From positions 1-64,000 of the forward strand of contig NZ_JACJTV010000009.1 in the NCBI RefSeq assembly GCF_014698845.1: a stretch of DNA of 64,000 bases. Direction: 5' to 3'. Below are positions 55,578 through 64,000 of this stretch, piece after piece (the first letter of the stretch is position 1; the number at the start of each line of letters is the position of its first letter). The position numbers and the translations under genes were made by a program. The notes beneath the pieces were generated by a model, which saw only the letters and a list, made by a program, of their open reading frames with translations, was not told where the DNA came from and did not search any database. This DNA comes from Coleofasciculus sp. FACHB-1120 (GTDB taxonomy: Bacteria > Cyanobacteriota > Cyanobacteriia > Cyanobacteriales > FACHB-T130).

Positions 55578-56942
55578 ATGTTTACTCTTCCGATGAACCT
55601 GTTATTTCTTCCTAACCTGGATCTATTTGTTTACCACCTGAGAAACGGCTTGGGAGACGATGCAGAGCAAATCAACCAAAACCAGCTCACGTTTTGGGAT
55701 AACTTCCCGTTAGAATTGCAAAGAATTCTTGTCGCTGCTGACGATTCAAATTATAACGAGCCAGAATATTTAGAATTATTGCGCCTAGCGGGGGAAACTG
55801 AAGCTTATTATACTTTTCAAGCTCGCACTGAAGGATATCCAGTCAAAGGCTTTTATTATCCCGTGCGATTTAGCGATAGTTATGGGCTTTTGTTTAATTG
55901 CCATATTAACGATCGAGACTATCTGCAATCTTTTAAGTGCTTTCCTACCCTCAAACATCTTGCTGCTGATAAACAAGGCAATCTTGGAAAAACCTGGATC
56001 GTGTCTGGGATTTTGCCTCGAAACTGTGAAACCCCTTTAGAATGTCTCGCCCAAGAAGCTTACGAAACTTTGAAGTTTGGGAGATGGAAACAGCAAAAGC
56101 CAAGCAAAGGAAAATTTTTAGGGGCAACCGTTTTTGAAGTGTGGCTATCTCCCCAGCGTTGGGACATGGAAGAGAATCACCATGTTTTGGTTATCTTTTA
56201 TCCCGATGTAGCCGCCGAAACTGAAGCTGCTAAATATTCTGAGGTTTGGATGCGGTTATTTTACTACCGCAATAAAATTCTTTGGTCTTATTGTGAAGCC
56301 CAGAAACTTAAACAACAATTGCAAGAGAATTTTGGCTATATTTTTCAAGCGGGTGAAATGCTCAAGCAGCTACCGTTAAAAGAATTACAGAGAATTTTAG
56401 AGGTGAATATAAGAATATTGTCCCAATATGCTTCAGATTTGAACCATCTAGAAATTCAGTTACACGCGATTGAGACATATCAGAAACAATACCAAGAAAA
56501 TTTAAATTACCTGCTTCAAGAAGCTAGCAAATATGGAGAAAACGACCTGCAATTTCTGGCACAATTTAATCAAATAGTCAAGCAATACGAAATTCAAATT
56601 CAACAAGATCGCGCCAGCTTTAGTCCAGCATTGAGAGTGCTAGAAGATGTGATTAATACGATTCGAGGCATTGTTGAGATTGAACAAGCTAAGCGCGATC
56701 GCAACCTGGAAAATATTATTGCCGCTGCCAGTTTGGGAGTTGGAACCGCCTCCGTTGCCGCCTCAGCTTCCTCGGCGCTGGTAAAAGATTTTACCCAGCC
56801 TTACCCCAACCAAATCGACAATAACCAACTATCCGCAGTCATCCCCTTGGCGAATTTGCTCATTGTCATCTTGTTCAGTATTGGTTTAGGGTGCCTGGTT
56901 AGTGGGTTTGCCTGGAAAATTTTGCGATCGCGTAGCGCCTGA
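55578..56942 (+). CDS. Unrecognised coiled-coil membrane protein
   Basis: 454 aa. The N-terminal half (about 1-235) is globular with many aromatic residues (NLDLFVYHLRNGLGDD; VKGFYYPVRFSDSYGLLFN). The middle (about 240-370) is a long coiled coil (QRILEVNIRILSQYASDL; LNYLLQEASKYGENDLQ). The end has a weak Ala-rich segment (about 380-405) and a strong transmembrane helix (about 425-447, LLIVILFSIGLGCLVSGFAW). The layout superficially resembles CorA-type proteins, but there is no GMN motif. The protein is probably membrane-tethered with a large cytosolic part. Function unknown. Confidence 0.75.
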   Translation: MFTLPMNLLFLPNLDLFVYHLRNGLGDDAEQINQNQLTFWDNFPLELQRILVAADDSNYNEPEYLELLRLAGETEAYYTFQARTEGYPVKGFYYPVRFSDSYGLLFNCHINDRDYLQSFKCFPTLKHLAADKQGNLGKTWIVSGILPRNCETPLECLAQEAYETLKFGRWKQQKPSKGKFLGATVFEVWLSPQRWDMEENHHVLVIFYPDVAAETEAAKYSEVWMRLFYYRNKILWSYCEAQKLKQQLQENFGYIFQAGEMLKQLPLKELQRILEVNIRILSQYASDLNHLEIQLHAIETYQKQYQENLNYLLQEASKYGENDLQFLAQFNQIVKQYEIQIQQDRASFSPALRVLEDVINTIRGIVEIEQAKRDRNLENIIAAASLGVGTASVAASASSALVKDFTQPYPNQIDNNQLSAVIPLANLLIVILFSIGLGCLVSGFAWKILRSRSA

Positions 56943-57005
56943 GGAAAATCGCATCGTTAATCCTCTCTTCCTTTGCCGCTTGGCAGTTCAAAATCTTACT
57001 TAAAT

Positions 57006-57923
57006 ATGGACTTGCCAATTATTTACCACCCGGATTATGTCGCACCTCTCCCCGCAGGGCATCGCTTCCCCATGCCCAAATTCAGCAAACTCTACGAAAT
57101 GCTCTTAGGCGATCGCGTAGCGCATCCAGAGCAAATTCATCCGCCCGAACCTCCTCCGCCAGAGTGGATAGAACTGGTTCACACCCCAGAATATGTCCGA
57201 GCATACCGTGAAGGCACCCTCGACGCCAAAGCTCAGCGACGAATCGGATTACCCTGGAGTCCCGCCCTGGCAAATCGTACCTGCGTGGCAGTGGGCGGGA
57301 CGATTCTTACTGCTAAACTGGCACTCACTCACGGTTTAGCTTGCAATACTGCGGGTGGCACTCATCACGCCTTTCCCAGTTATGGTTCGGGTTTCTGTAT
57401 TTTCAACGATTTAGCCATTGCTGCCCGTGTGCTTCAACATCTGGGATTGGTGCGCCAAATCTTGATCGTGGATTTAGATGTCCATCAAGGAGACGGTACC
57501 GCCGTGATTTTCCAAGAAGATAGTAGCGTCTTCACCTTCTCAATGCACTGCGAAGTTAACTTTCCCGGAACCAAACAACAAAGTGACTTAGATGTTCCTC
57601 TCCCGATTGGGATGGAAGATGACGCCTATCTGCAAACCTTGGCAAAATATCTCCCAGATTTGCTCTCACAAGTCAAGCCGGATCTCGTTTTATACGATGC
57701 TGGCGTCGATCCTCATGCTGGCGATCGCTTGGGCAAACTCGCCCTCACTGACACCGGAATCTTCCGTCGGGAGATGCAAGTTTTGAGTACTTGTGTGGCA
57801 CTTGGCTACCCAGTCGCCTGCGTGATTGGCGGGGGTTATGCTGACGATCTTGACTCCCTCGTTTATCGGCACTCCTTGCTACATCGAGCCGCCACTACTG
57901 TCTATCATCAGTACCAACTTTGA
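57006..57923 (+). CDS. Histone deacetylase-family (class II-like) deacetylase
   Basis: 305 aa from ATG 57006 (MDLPIIYHPDYVAPLP); the frame opens at TTG 56973. The Zn-dependent arginase/deacetylase fold shows GGTHHAFPSYGSGFCIFND (paired His), the metal ligands in DLDVHQGDG, a further Asp in YDAGVDPHAGDRLG and the catalytic-Tyr loop IGGGYADD. Bacterial members deacetylate acetylated lysines, polyamines or acetoin-pathway substrates; the substrate here is unknown. Confidence 0.93.
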   Translation: MDLPIIYHPDYVAPLPAGHRFPMPKFSKLYEMLLGDRVAHPEQIHPPEPPPPEWIELVHTPEYVRAYREGTLDAKAQRRIGLPWSPALANRTCVAVGGTILTAKLALTHGLACNTAGGTHHAFPSYGSGFCIFNDLAIAARVLQHLGLVRQILIVDLDVHQGDGTAVIFQEDSSVFTFSMHCEVNFPGTKQQSDLDVPLPIGMEDDAYLQTLAKYLPDLLSQVKPDLVLYDAGVDPHAGDRLGKLALTDTGIFRREMQVLSTCVALGYPVACVIGGGYADDLDSLVYRHSLLHRAATTVYHQYQL

Positions 57924-58030
57924 TGCCAGACTAAGGGCAGAGGAGCCATTTCGTCTTCCTCGATACACTTTTTAACGGTAGCGGTATCCCGTGTCCGTAC
58001 TTCGTACTCACTCATCTGAGGAAAAACCCC

Positions 58031-59167
58031 TTGCTATCAAAAGGCTTTGAAATTGAAATGTATACCGGCACCCCCAATGGTGACATTGTGGGTTTATCCG
58101 ATCGGATTGTGGCAGACCTAGACGGGTTCATGCGGGAGCCGGATAGCCGCAACGTGGAATATATCACAGAACCCTTTTATTGTTACGACCGATTATTGTG
58201 TGCCTTGCTACGCCCTAGACGGGAACTCCGAGAGTATCTAAAACGCTTGGGAAATTACACCCTGATTCCGGGGAGTACGCTGTCTTTAGGAGGAAGCGAT
58301 CGCTTCTGGCGATCTGACCCCAGCAATCCTTACCACGACTACATTGAGAACACTTACGGCACCAAAGTTGTCACCGCCAGCGTTCACATCAACATCGGCA
58401 TCAGCGATCCTGAAACCCTAATGCGGGCGATTCGCCTTGTCCGCCTAGAAGCACCCTTATACCTTGCCCTCAGTGCTTCTTCCCCGTTTTTGGATGGTAA
58501 AGCCACTGGCTATCACTCGACTCGCTGGGGATTGTTTCCAAAAACCCCAGCCCGCGTTCCCTTATTTGAAAGTCACGCCCACTTTATCCAGTGGACAGAA
58601 GCCCAATTAGCCGCCGGGACAATGCAAAATGTCCGCCACCTTTGGTCATCCGTGCGACCGAATGGCAACCAGCGCCCCTACGACCTCAACCGCCTAGAAC
58701 TGAGAATTTGTGACCTTATCATCGATCCAGTTGCCTTGCTGGCGGTTACAGCCTTGCTAGAAGCCCGACTTTTGCAGCTGATTAATGACCCCAGCCTCGA
58801 TCCGTTGGAAATGAGTCAATTGTCTTCAGAAGATTTAGTTACCCTAACCGACGCCAACGAAGACGCTGCCGCCCGTCAAAGTTTGGATGCAACTCTGAGA
58901 CATTGGCAAGACGGCAGACCAATTCTGGCGCGAGATTGGATTGAAGAAATAACCGGCGAAGTTTGGGATATTTCTAAACAGATGGGCTTTCGTTGTTTCT
59001 TGTCACCCCTGAAAAAAATTCTCCGAGAGGGGAATTCTGCTCAGCGGTGGTTAAATCTCCAAAACCAAGGTTTTGACACTCCCAGCGTGATGATTGATGC
59101 CATTCAAGCGGTGGCAGACCAAGAGCGGGAACTGGAAGACAAATTGTGCCAGAGCTTAGTTGCCTAG
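58031..59167 (+). CDS. gshA: Glutamate-cysteine ligase, cyanobacterial type
   Basis: ATP-dependent joining of glutamate and cysteine, the first step of glutathione synthesis. 378 aa. The opening SKGFEIEMYTGTPNGDIV is the family start, with RNVEYITEPF, LGNYTLIPGSTLSLGGSDRF and VVTASVHINIGI (the active-site His) downstream. The TTG at 58031 is supported by GAGGAA eight bases upstream. gshB is not adjacent. Confidence 0.92.
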   Translation: MLSKGFEIEMYTGTPNGDIVGLSDRIVADLDGFMREPDSRNVEYITEPFYCYDRLLCALLRPRRELREYLKRLGNYTLIPGSTLSLGGSDRFWRSDPSNPYHDYIENTYGTKVVTASVHINIGISDPETLMRAIRLVRLEAPLYLALSASSPFLDGKATGYHSTRWGLFPKTPARVPLFESHAHFIQWTEAQLAAGTMQNVRHLWSSVRPNGNQRPYDLNRLELRICDLIIDPVALLAVTALLEARLLQLINDPSLDPLEMSQLSSEDLVTLTDANEDAAARQSLDATLRHWQDGRPILARDWIEEITGEVWDISKQMGFRCFLSPLKKILREGNSAQRWLNLQNQGFDTPSVMIDAIQAVADQERELEDKLCQSLVA

Positions 59168-59442
59168 AGCATTTGAAGGATCGAGAATGAAGCCTAGGGG
59201 CAGAAATTTATCCTCAAGGCTTCATCTTTTCTCCTCTCTCCCTGGCTAGCCCTTGAGTTCTTTTTTTGCTTTTTTATGGGTTAATTTTTTGGCGAAAAAG
59301 AATCATTCGGAAATTAGAATATTTAATCAATCCGATCTAGAGGAGTCATATAACAAATATGTATAGGTTCCTCTCTCTTTGGGTATAATTTGAGTTTCCA
59401 GAGTGGATTTTAGTGTTACAGCGAGAGTAATTAGGAAGTCTC

Positions 59443-59907
59443 ATGCCGTTTGTTGTTCTCTACAAGCCGCAAATTCCGCCAAACACCGGCAATATTGCCC
59501 GTACCTGTGCTGCCACGGGGACGGAATTGCATTTAGTCGGGCCATTGGGTTTTGAAATTAGCGATCGCTCTCTGAAACGTGCTGGTCTGGATTACTGGCC
59601 CTACGTCAATCTCCACTACCACATTGGTTTAGAGGATTTTCAGGAGTTCCATCAGCAGCGAGGGGGACGATGGATTGGCTTTAGTGTTTCGGGAAGCCGT
59701 AACTACCTTCAGTTCGAGTTCCAGGAGGATGACTGGCTATTGTTTGGCAGCGAAACAACTGGACTCCCCCCAGAAGTTCTCGCCCTCTGTGCCAATACTG
59801 TCTATATTCCGATGTCACAGCCCCACGTTCGGAGCCTGAACCTTTCGGTTAGTGCCGCAGTCGGGTTATTTGAAGCCCGCCGCCAACTAGGGATTTTGTC
59901 CGGCTGA
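59443..59907 (+). CDS. trmL: tRNA (cytidine/uridine-34 2'-O)-methyltransferase
   Basis: A 154-aa SPOUT enzyme that uses AdoMet to methylate the wobble ribose of tRNA-Leu species. Seen: PQIPPNTGNIARTCAATG at the N terminus, LVGPLGFEISDRSLKRAGLD and the knotted AdoMet site (LLFGSETTGLP; IPMSQPHVRSLNLSVSAAV). The minimal length, with no extra RNA-binding domain, is typical of TrmL. Confidence 0.96.
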   Translation: MPFVVLYKPQIPPNTGNIARTCAATGTELHLVGPLGFEISDRSLKRAGLDYWPYVNLHYHIGLEDFQEFHQQRGGRWIGFSVSGSRNYLQFEFQEDDWLLFGSETTGLPPEVLALCANTVYIPMSQPHVRSLNLSVSAAVGLFEARRQLGILSG

Positions 59908-60791
59908 AGTAGGTTGTCCGGCTGAAGTAAGCAAAGAGATCCTTTGCTCATCGAGAGCGAGCCGTCTTTAGTCAGGTGTCCGCGAATTGAGTTAAAGGTT
60001 AAAACATCGGGTTAACCTTTCGTCTAGGAATCTGCAACGTGTTGACCGGCAACTGTTCGTGACCCTTTCTGGCTAAACTATTCCCCATGATTTCTTACTT
60101 AACGCTGGGTGACGAATGACTTTTTTTTCCTTTCTAGAGAAAGTTTATTTTTCGTCCTTTCGCTATCTAGAATACCGAATGAGTTCGGCTTAGATAAGAA
60201 ATTTCTATGAACAATAGAGCGGCAATAGGAAGTTGATTGATAGATTTTTTTATCCTAAATTTATCAGTGCTGAGTCTCTAAAACCATCTCGGATCAATCT
60301 TTAGGAAGATTTTTGCTAAATTTGCGTCGGTATGCTCTATTTAATTTGTCAGAGTTTTCTCCATAATTTTACGGTTGTTGTTGCAGGCAAAATCAGCTTA
60401 GAGTCTCATTTTGTAATCAATCAGCAGCAGGATGCCAACAACGAAAAAGTTGTTTTCTCAGTCTTCCGGAGTAACGCAAGTCAAGCAAGTATGTTCCAAT
60501 ATGCACGCCTTAAGAAGGAATACACCCTTAGCTTGCCAGCTCTTGACAAAAGGCTCCTGATTAACGCAATGATGAAGTCTTCAACAGGGTGGGTCAAATA
60601 GTTAGGCCGTGCATGATCGAAAATTTTCCCAGTCATGTAAACTTGTCTAAATCAAAAAAGCAGGGTAATCTTGCCTAGGTATGATTACCGGCAGTGATCC
60701 CAATCACCTTTTGATGTGATTTGTCCCATTGACTGGTAAAAAAGAATCATTCAGGGACAGTTAAGCGCTCGTCATAAGTAGGAGGTCGTGT
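59908..60791. other. 884-bp gene-free leader region of the M23/LysM gene
   Basis: No convincing gene; an 89-codon frame at 60332-60601 shows no protein features I trust. AAAGGTTAA (59994-60002) and TTAACCTTT (60012-60020) form a perfect 9-bp inverted repeat. The motif AAAAAGAATCATTC occurs near 60740 and also at about 59293 before trmL. A long 5' leader or small RNA is possible. I looked for the c-di-AMP (ydaO) riboswitch often found before wall hydrolases and did not find its conserved blocks. Confidence 0.5.
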
Positions 60792-63413
60792 TTGAAACGC
60801 CCATTCACGCACAAGATTAAATCAGTTCCTTCCTGTGCAGCAGACAAAGATGCGAAAGCGAATCTGTCCGCAGGAAAGCTTTCCGGGGGAGAGTCAGGTT
60901 TATTGAAGCCCATTTCTCCAGAGGTTAACCGTCGGGCTCGCACCTCTGCCGCCATGATTGGATTGGCAATCTCAATGGGCACCTCCAGCCTATTGCTGCC
61001 GCAACAAGGTGATGAAGCAAAGGCAGCCGATCCGGTTGCCACAGAGCCAAGTGTTAATAACGCTCCTGCGGAAACAGATATTGCTGTTGCCGCCCCTGCC
61101 TCAAAGGTGGAGCCAGAAACAGCTTCTTCAGTCGCCCCATCGCCAGCAATAAAGCCGGAATCCAAATCAGTCGCCGTTTCTCCAAAGTTAGTAGAGCCGG
61201 AATTCACACCTGCCGTCGTTTCTTTGCAGGTAGAGCCGGAAGCAAAAGCAGAATCGAAACCAGCACCGCGCGTCATCGAACATAAGGTGCAGCAGGGGCA
61301 GACGATTTGGCAATTGTCGAAAAACTATCAGGTAGAACCTGCCGCGATCGCCACTTCCAACAACATCAAATCCAGCTCAGTTCTTCCAGCTGGACAAGTG
61401 GTGAAAATTCCTTCAGTGAACGGAATTGTTCACGAAGTTAAACCAGGCGATACCGTCGAAAAGCTATCTGAGTCTTATGGTGTTCCCCGCATCCAGGTAC
61501 AGCAATCATCTGGAGCGGCAACATCAGATGGACTGCCGGTGGGTCAATCAGTCGCGATTCCCGGCAACGTAAATGAGCTATTAAAAGCAAGACAAGACGC
61601 TGCCATGAGCCGCTTAAAGGAGCAGCGGGGCCGCTTGCAGAATAGTCTGGCGGAGTTGCGGTCTGAGGAGTCTACACAAGTATCTACTGGGCGATTAAAA
61701 GTTACTGAACCAGCCCAAATTGATAACCCTGAAGCTGCTGAGGTAGAAATAGCTGCTCCTAGGGTACAAATTCCGGTTGTGGTGCAGACGCCAGAGGAAA
61801 ATGCCCCCAATCAGGTAATTAACCAACTACCGTCGGCACAGCCACGAAATATCGCGGTGCAGATGCCAGGGGAAAATGCTCCGAATCAGGTAATTAATCA
61901 ACTGCCGTCGGCACAGCCACGAAATATCGCGGTGCAGATGCCAGGGGAAAATGCCCCGAATCGGGTGATTAACCACCTCCCGTCCGCACAGCTACGGGAA
62001 GCGCTAAAAGCATCCTCGCAGCCGGTAGAGGTGAATGAAAGCGCACCAATCTCAGTACCGACCTTAGCGACCAACCAAGCGACCAATCAAGGGCTACCAA
62101 TCCAGACAGTGGCCCCCACACCGATTGCTGTCGTTGAAACCAACGGGGCAACGGCAGATGTGTACCAGGTCAAGCCGGGAGATACGCTAGATGCGATCGC
62201 TCGCATCCACGGCGTTTCTAGATCGGAGCTGCTCCGGATAAATCAGTTGAATAACCCGAACATGATTCGCGTTAATCAACCACTGAAGATCCCGAAAAAA
62301 CAGACTGTAACTGTAATCCCTGGTCTTAACGCTGCACTTAGACAATCCAAGTCTAATGTTGCTGTGCCAAATCTCTCCGTTCCTACTTTGCCAACTACTG
62401 TTCCCGTACCCGTCGCAGCAACACAGGTACGAGTGCAAAGGAATGCGAATGTCCCTACCGTCAAACCAGTGATGTTAGCGGATAATCCGTTACCCACTAG
62501 CACACCCGTTGCCGAGAGGACACAAACTCAGTCTGCTGGCTTGAAGCAAAACTCCGAGTACAGCACCCAGATTGAGAAACTACGGGAAGACATCATCAAA
62601 CTCCGGCAGCAGTATCGTACCCAGCAAAACGGAGATACCGCTGACTCACAGAACGTTCCGGTTGCTAACATCTCGGTGCCAGTGACTCCTGCATTCGTGC
62701 CGGTTGCACCTGTCGTCAACAAACCGTTGCAACGTTCTGAATACTCGACTCCGATCAATCCAGAATTCAGCCCAAATCGTTATAACGAAGCCGTACAAGC
62801 AGAAATGCAAAAGCGGCAACGGCAACAACAGCGATCGCAGGCTGCAATTGAAATCAAGGTGCCCCCACCTGCTGCACCACGGGCTAGAACCCAGCAGTCA
62901 CTGGTGGCGGCAGCGCCCTCCGCAGCGGACACTTATAACCCGACACTCCGCCCCCCCTTCGGGCAACAAGTTGCTCCAGATTTACCACCCCTCCCTGGTC
63001 CAAATCCCTACCTGCCGGATAGCCCAGGTCAATTTAATGGCTACATCTGGCCCTCAAAGGGCGTTTTGACCTCAGGTTATGGTCGGCGCTGGGGACGGAT
63101 GCACAAGGGGATTGATATCGCGGCTCCGGTCGGCACGCCTGTAGTGGCGGCAGCTCCTGGTGTCGTGGTGTATGCACGCTGGAATTCTGGTGGTTATGGA
63201 AATCTGGTGGACATTAAACACGCTGATGGCACCCTAACTCGCTATGCCCACAACAACCGGCTTCTGGTTCGAGAAGGCGAAGCAGTTGAGCAAGGTCAGC
63301 AGATTTCTGAGATGGGCAGCACCGGACGCAGCACGGGGCCTCACCTTCACTTTGAGTTGCATTCGGCTGGAAAAGGAGCTATCAACCCGATAGCTTTGCT
63401 ACCCCGACGCTAA
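60792..63413 (+). CDS. LysM and M23 peptidase-domain cell-wall hydrolase (NlpD/EnvC-like)
   Basis: 873 aa from TTG 60792, well supported by AGGAGG seven bases upstream. The N terminus is basic with a hydrophobic segment at about 53-75. There are three LysM domains, about 158-203 (QQGQTIWQLSKNYQV), 207-256 (KPGDTVEKLSESYGV) and 456-500 (KPGDTLDAIARIHGVS), with a coiled coil at about 262-295 and low-complexity linkers. The C-terminal M23 domain (about 750-870) keeps zinc ligands in HKGIDIA and HLHFE. Three tandem 25-residue repeats lie around residues 336-402. It is likely involved in peptidoglycan remodelling at division. Confidence 0.95.
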   Translation: MKRPFTHKIKSVPSCAADKDAKANLSAGKLSGGESGLLKPISPEVNRRARTSAAMIGLAISMGTSSLLLPQQGDEAKAADPVATEPSVNNAPAETDIAVAAPASKVEPETASSVAPSPAIKPESKSVAVSPKLVEPEFTPAVVSLQVEPEAKAESKPAPRVIEHKVQQGQTIWQLSKNYQVEPAAIATSNNIKSSSVLPAGQVVKIPSVNGIVHEVKPGDTVEKLSESYGVPRIQVQQSSGAATSDGLPVGQSVAIPGNVNELLKARQDAAMSRLKEQRGRLQNSLAELRSEESTQVSTGRLKVTEPAQIDNPEAAEVEIAAPRVQIPVVVQTPEENAPNQVINQLPSAQPRNIAVQMPGENAPNQVINQLPSAQPRNIAVQMPGENAPNRVINHLPSAQLREALKASSQPVEVNESAPISVPTLATNQATNQGLPIQTVAPTPIAVVETNGATADVYQVKPGDTLDAIARIHGVSRSELLRINQLNNPNMIRVNQPLKIPKKQTVTVIPGLNAALRQSKSNVAVPNLSVPTLPTTVPVPVAATQVRVQRNANVPTVKPVMLADNPLPTSTPVAERTQTQSAGLKQNSEYSTQIEKLREDIIKLRQQYRTQQNGDTADSQNVPVANISVPVTPAFVPVAPVVNKPLQRSEYSTPINPEFSPNRYNEAVQAEMQKRQRQQQRSQAAIEIKVPPPAAPRARTQQSLVAAAPSAADTYNPTLRPPFGQQVAPDLPPLPGPNPYLPDSPGQFNGYIWPSKGVLTSGYGRRWGRMHKGIDIAAPVGTPVVAAAPGVVVYARWNSGGYGNLVDIKHADGTLTRYAHNNRLLVREGEAVEQGQQISEMGSTGRSTGPHLHFELHSAGKGAINPIALLPRR
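61797..61998 (+). repeat. In-gene 75-bp tandem repeat
   Basis: Units start at 61797, 61872 and 61947 (last partial), each encoding ENAPN(Q/R)VIN(Q/H)LPSAQ followed by PRNIAVQMPG. Units 1 and 2 are nearly identical at DNA level, pointing to recent expansion. Confidence 0.9.
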
Positions 63414-63428
63414 GAAAGAGGCAAAAGC

Positions 63429-63477
63429 AAAGGAAAAGGCAAAAGAAAATATATTTCTTTTGTCTTTTCTCTTTTTT
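63429..63477 (+). terminator. Terminator after M23/LysM gene
   Basis: The A-rich arm 63429-63448 is complementary with few mismatches to the T/C-rich arm 63454-63474 and ends in TTTTTT. Confidence 0.65.
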
Positions 63478-63538
63478 AAGCCAGGGTAGCAATAATCTTG
63501 CTGGTATGCTAGGATGATAAGGTTGTTTAAGAAAACTT

Positions 63539-63611
63539 GGCTCTGTAGCTCAGTGGTTAGAGCAGGGGACTCATAAGCCCAAGGTCGCAGGTTCAAATCC
63601 CGCCAGAGCCA
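63539..63611 (+). tRNA. trnM: tRNA-Met (CAT)
   Basis: A 73-nt cloverleaf: acceptor GGCTCTG / CAGAGCC, D-arm GCTC ... GAGC, anticodon loop CTCATAA with CAT at 63572-63574, T-loop TTCAAAT, discriminator A. CCA is not encoded. It is elongator-like or Ile2-like rather than initiator, since position 1-72 is paired. Two stems carry non-Watson-Crick positions: 27-43 is G-A and 51-63 is A-C. Confidence 0.9.
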
Positions 63612-63690
63612 TTTTATAAAGTTATAAAAAGCCAGGTCTGAAGTCTGAAGAATGAGTAGTCTGGTGATTGTACTCATTCCTCGCTGGTCA

Positions 63691-64000
63691 TTAATCGGAA
63701 TAGTGTCGGATGAGTTCGGCAATAGACCAAGCTTGAGCGATCGCTCCTTGAACGGCATGAGGCGGATCGCCATCAAAAATTTCCGAGACCGAACCTAGGC
63801 AGGCTGAGGACTGCAAGTGTTCAATCATCGGCTGCCAATCAAAAGGGACGGGTTCTGAAGCGTAGAAGCGCCTCCTAGCTCGAATAAAGGGGCCAATCAG
63901 CCAGCTCCAAACCGTGCCTTGGTGGTAGGCGCGATCGCGATATTGAGGATTCCCAGCATACGTCCCCACATAGTTGGGATCGGCGGGATCGAGACTGCGG
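63691..64000 (-). CDS. Glycogen debranching enzyme, C-terminal part
   Basis: The stop codon is at 63691, and the frame is open to the right edge, giving about 103 C-terminal residues. The block NPQYRDRAYHQGTVWSWLIG matches the GDE_C (amylo-alpha-1,6-glucosidase, GH133-like) catalytic domain, followed by a helical end (AVQGAIAQAWSIAELIRHY). It acts on alpha-1,6 branches of glycogen in the cytosol. The GTG at 63969 is internal and not the start. Confidence 0.88.
   Translation of the reverse strand, partial: RSLDPADPNYVGTYAGNPQYRDRAYHQGTVWSWLIGPFIRARRRFYASEPVPFDWQPMIEHLQSSACLGSVSEIFDGDPPHAVQGAIAQAWSIAELIRHYSD

Noticed and set aside
60332-60601. 89-aa plus-strand gene before the M23 gene
   Set aside because: No ribosome-binding site, no family features and unremarkable composition; left as gene-free.
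60600-60791. c-di-AMP (ydaO) riboswitch before the wall hydrolase
   Set aside because: The conserved GGGGAACC-type and related blocks of that riboswitch were not found.
60761-61276. 171-aa Ser/Ala/Gly-rich minus-strand frame
   Set aside because: Antisense shadow of the low-complexity start of the LysM/M23 gene.

Overview
The window is a cyanobacterial chromosome segment. The evidence is photosystem II D1 (psbA), cytochrome c-550 (psbV) with its paralogue psbV2, plastocyanin and cytochrome c6, a Ycf23/DUF561 protein, cyanobacterial-type glutamate-cysteine ligase, and very frequent HIP1 octamers (GCGATCGC). The exopolysaccharide/exosortase locus and the HpsE-like glycosyltransferase suggest a filamentous lineage, but genus cannot be fixed from this segment. 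I see no rRNA operon, CRISPR array, prophage or intact insertion sequence. One tRNA (Met, CAT) lies near the right end.

Layout. 1-9.1 kb: 3' end of psbA with its terminator, aroC, an MBL-fold hydrolase, a phosphodiester-glycosidase-like membrane protein, a secreted protein with an internal duplication, a stand-alone GlmS-type sugar isomerase preceded by a perfect 16-bp hairpin, an SH3-like protein and a Ser/Thr kinase. 9.3-18.3 kb: ycf23-like gene, DegT aminotransferase, FetB-like permease, a large membrane-anchored unknown, an SDR, and a sucC/sucD pair in which the alpha subunit lacks the catalytic His and other active-site signatures. 18.3-22.9 kb: an ABC exporter operon with two tandemly duplicated ABC-2 permeases. 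23.7-30.8 kb: leuB, prepilin peptidase, accD, small conserved proteins, then the electron-transfer cluster psbV-psbV2-petE-petJ and a rhomboid protease.

31.0-39.2 kb is a minus-strand surface polysaccharide locus. In transcription order it holds a GT2 glycosyltransferase, a DegT aminotransferase, a cyanoexosortase, its EpsI-type partner (ATGA overlap), an SLBB/Wza exporter and a Wzz/tyrosine autokinase. 40.0-44.8 kb holds uvrB and a group of small, probably stress-related genes (CsbD and others). 45.2-53.4 kb holds an unknown protein, an MFS transporter, a decayed pirin pseudogene, an OGFr-domain protein rare in bacteria, a DUF3891 protein, an alpha/beta hydrolase and an SLH-domain surface protein. 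53.5-64 kb holds an MscS channel, two unrecognised genes, a histone-deacetylase-family enzyme, gshA, trmL, a LysM/M23 cell-wall hydrolase, tRNA-Met and the 3' end of a glycogen-debranching enzyme.

Intergenic DNA is rich in palindromic elements of several families and in heptanucleotide tandem repeats typical of cyanobacteria. The best candidates for something undescribed are the SucD-like protein without its phosphohistidine, the GATase-less GlmS-like enzyme with its hairpin leader, and the bacterial OGFr-domain protein. The hairpins that separate psbV from psbV2 and petE from petJ also deserve attention.
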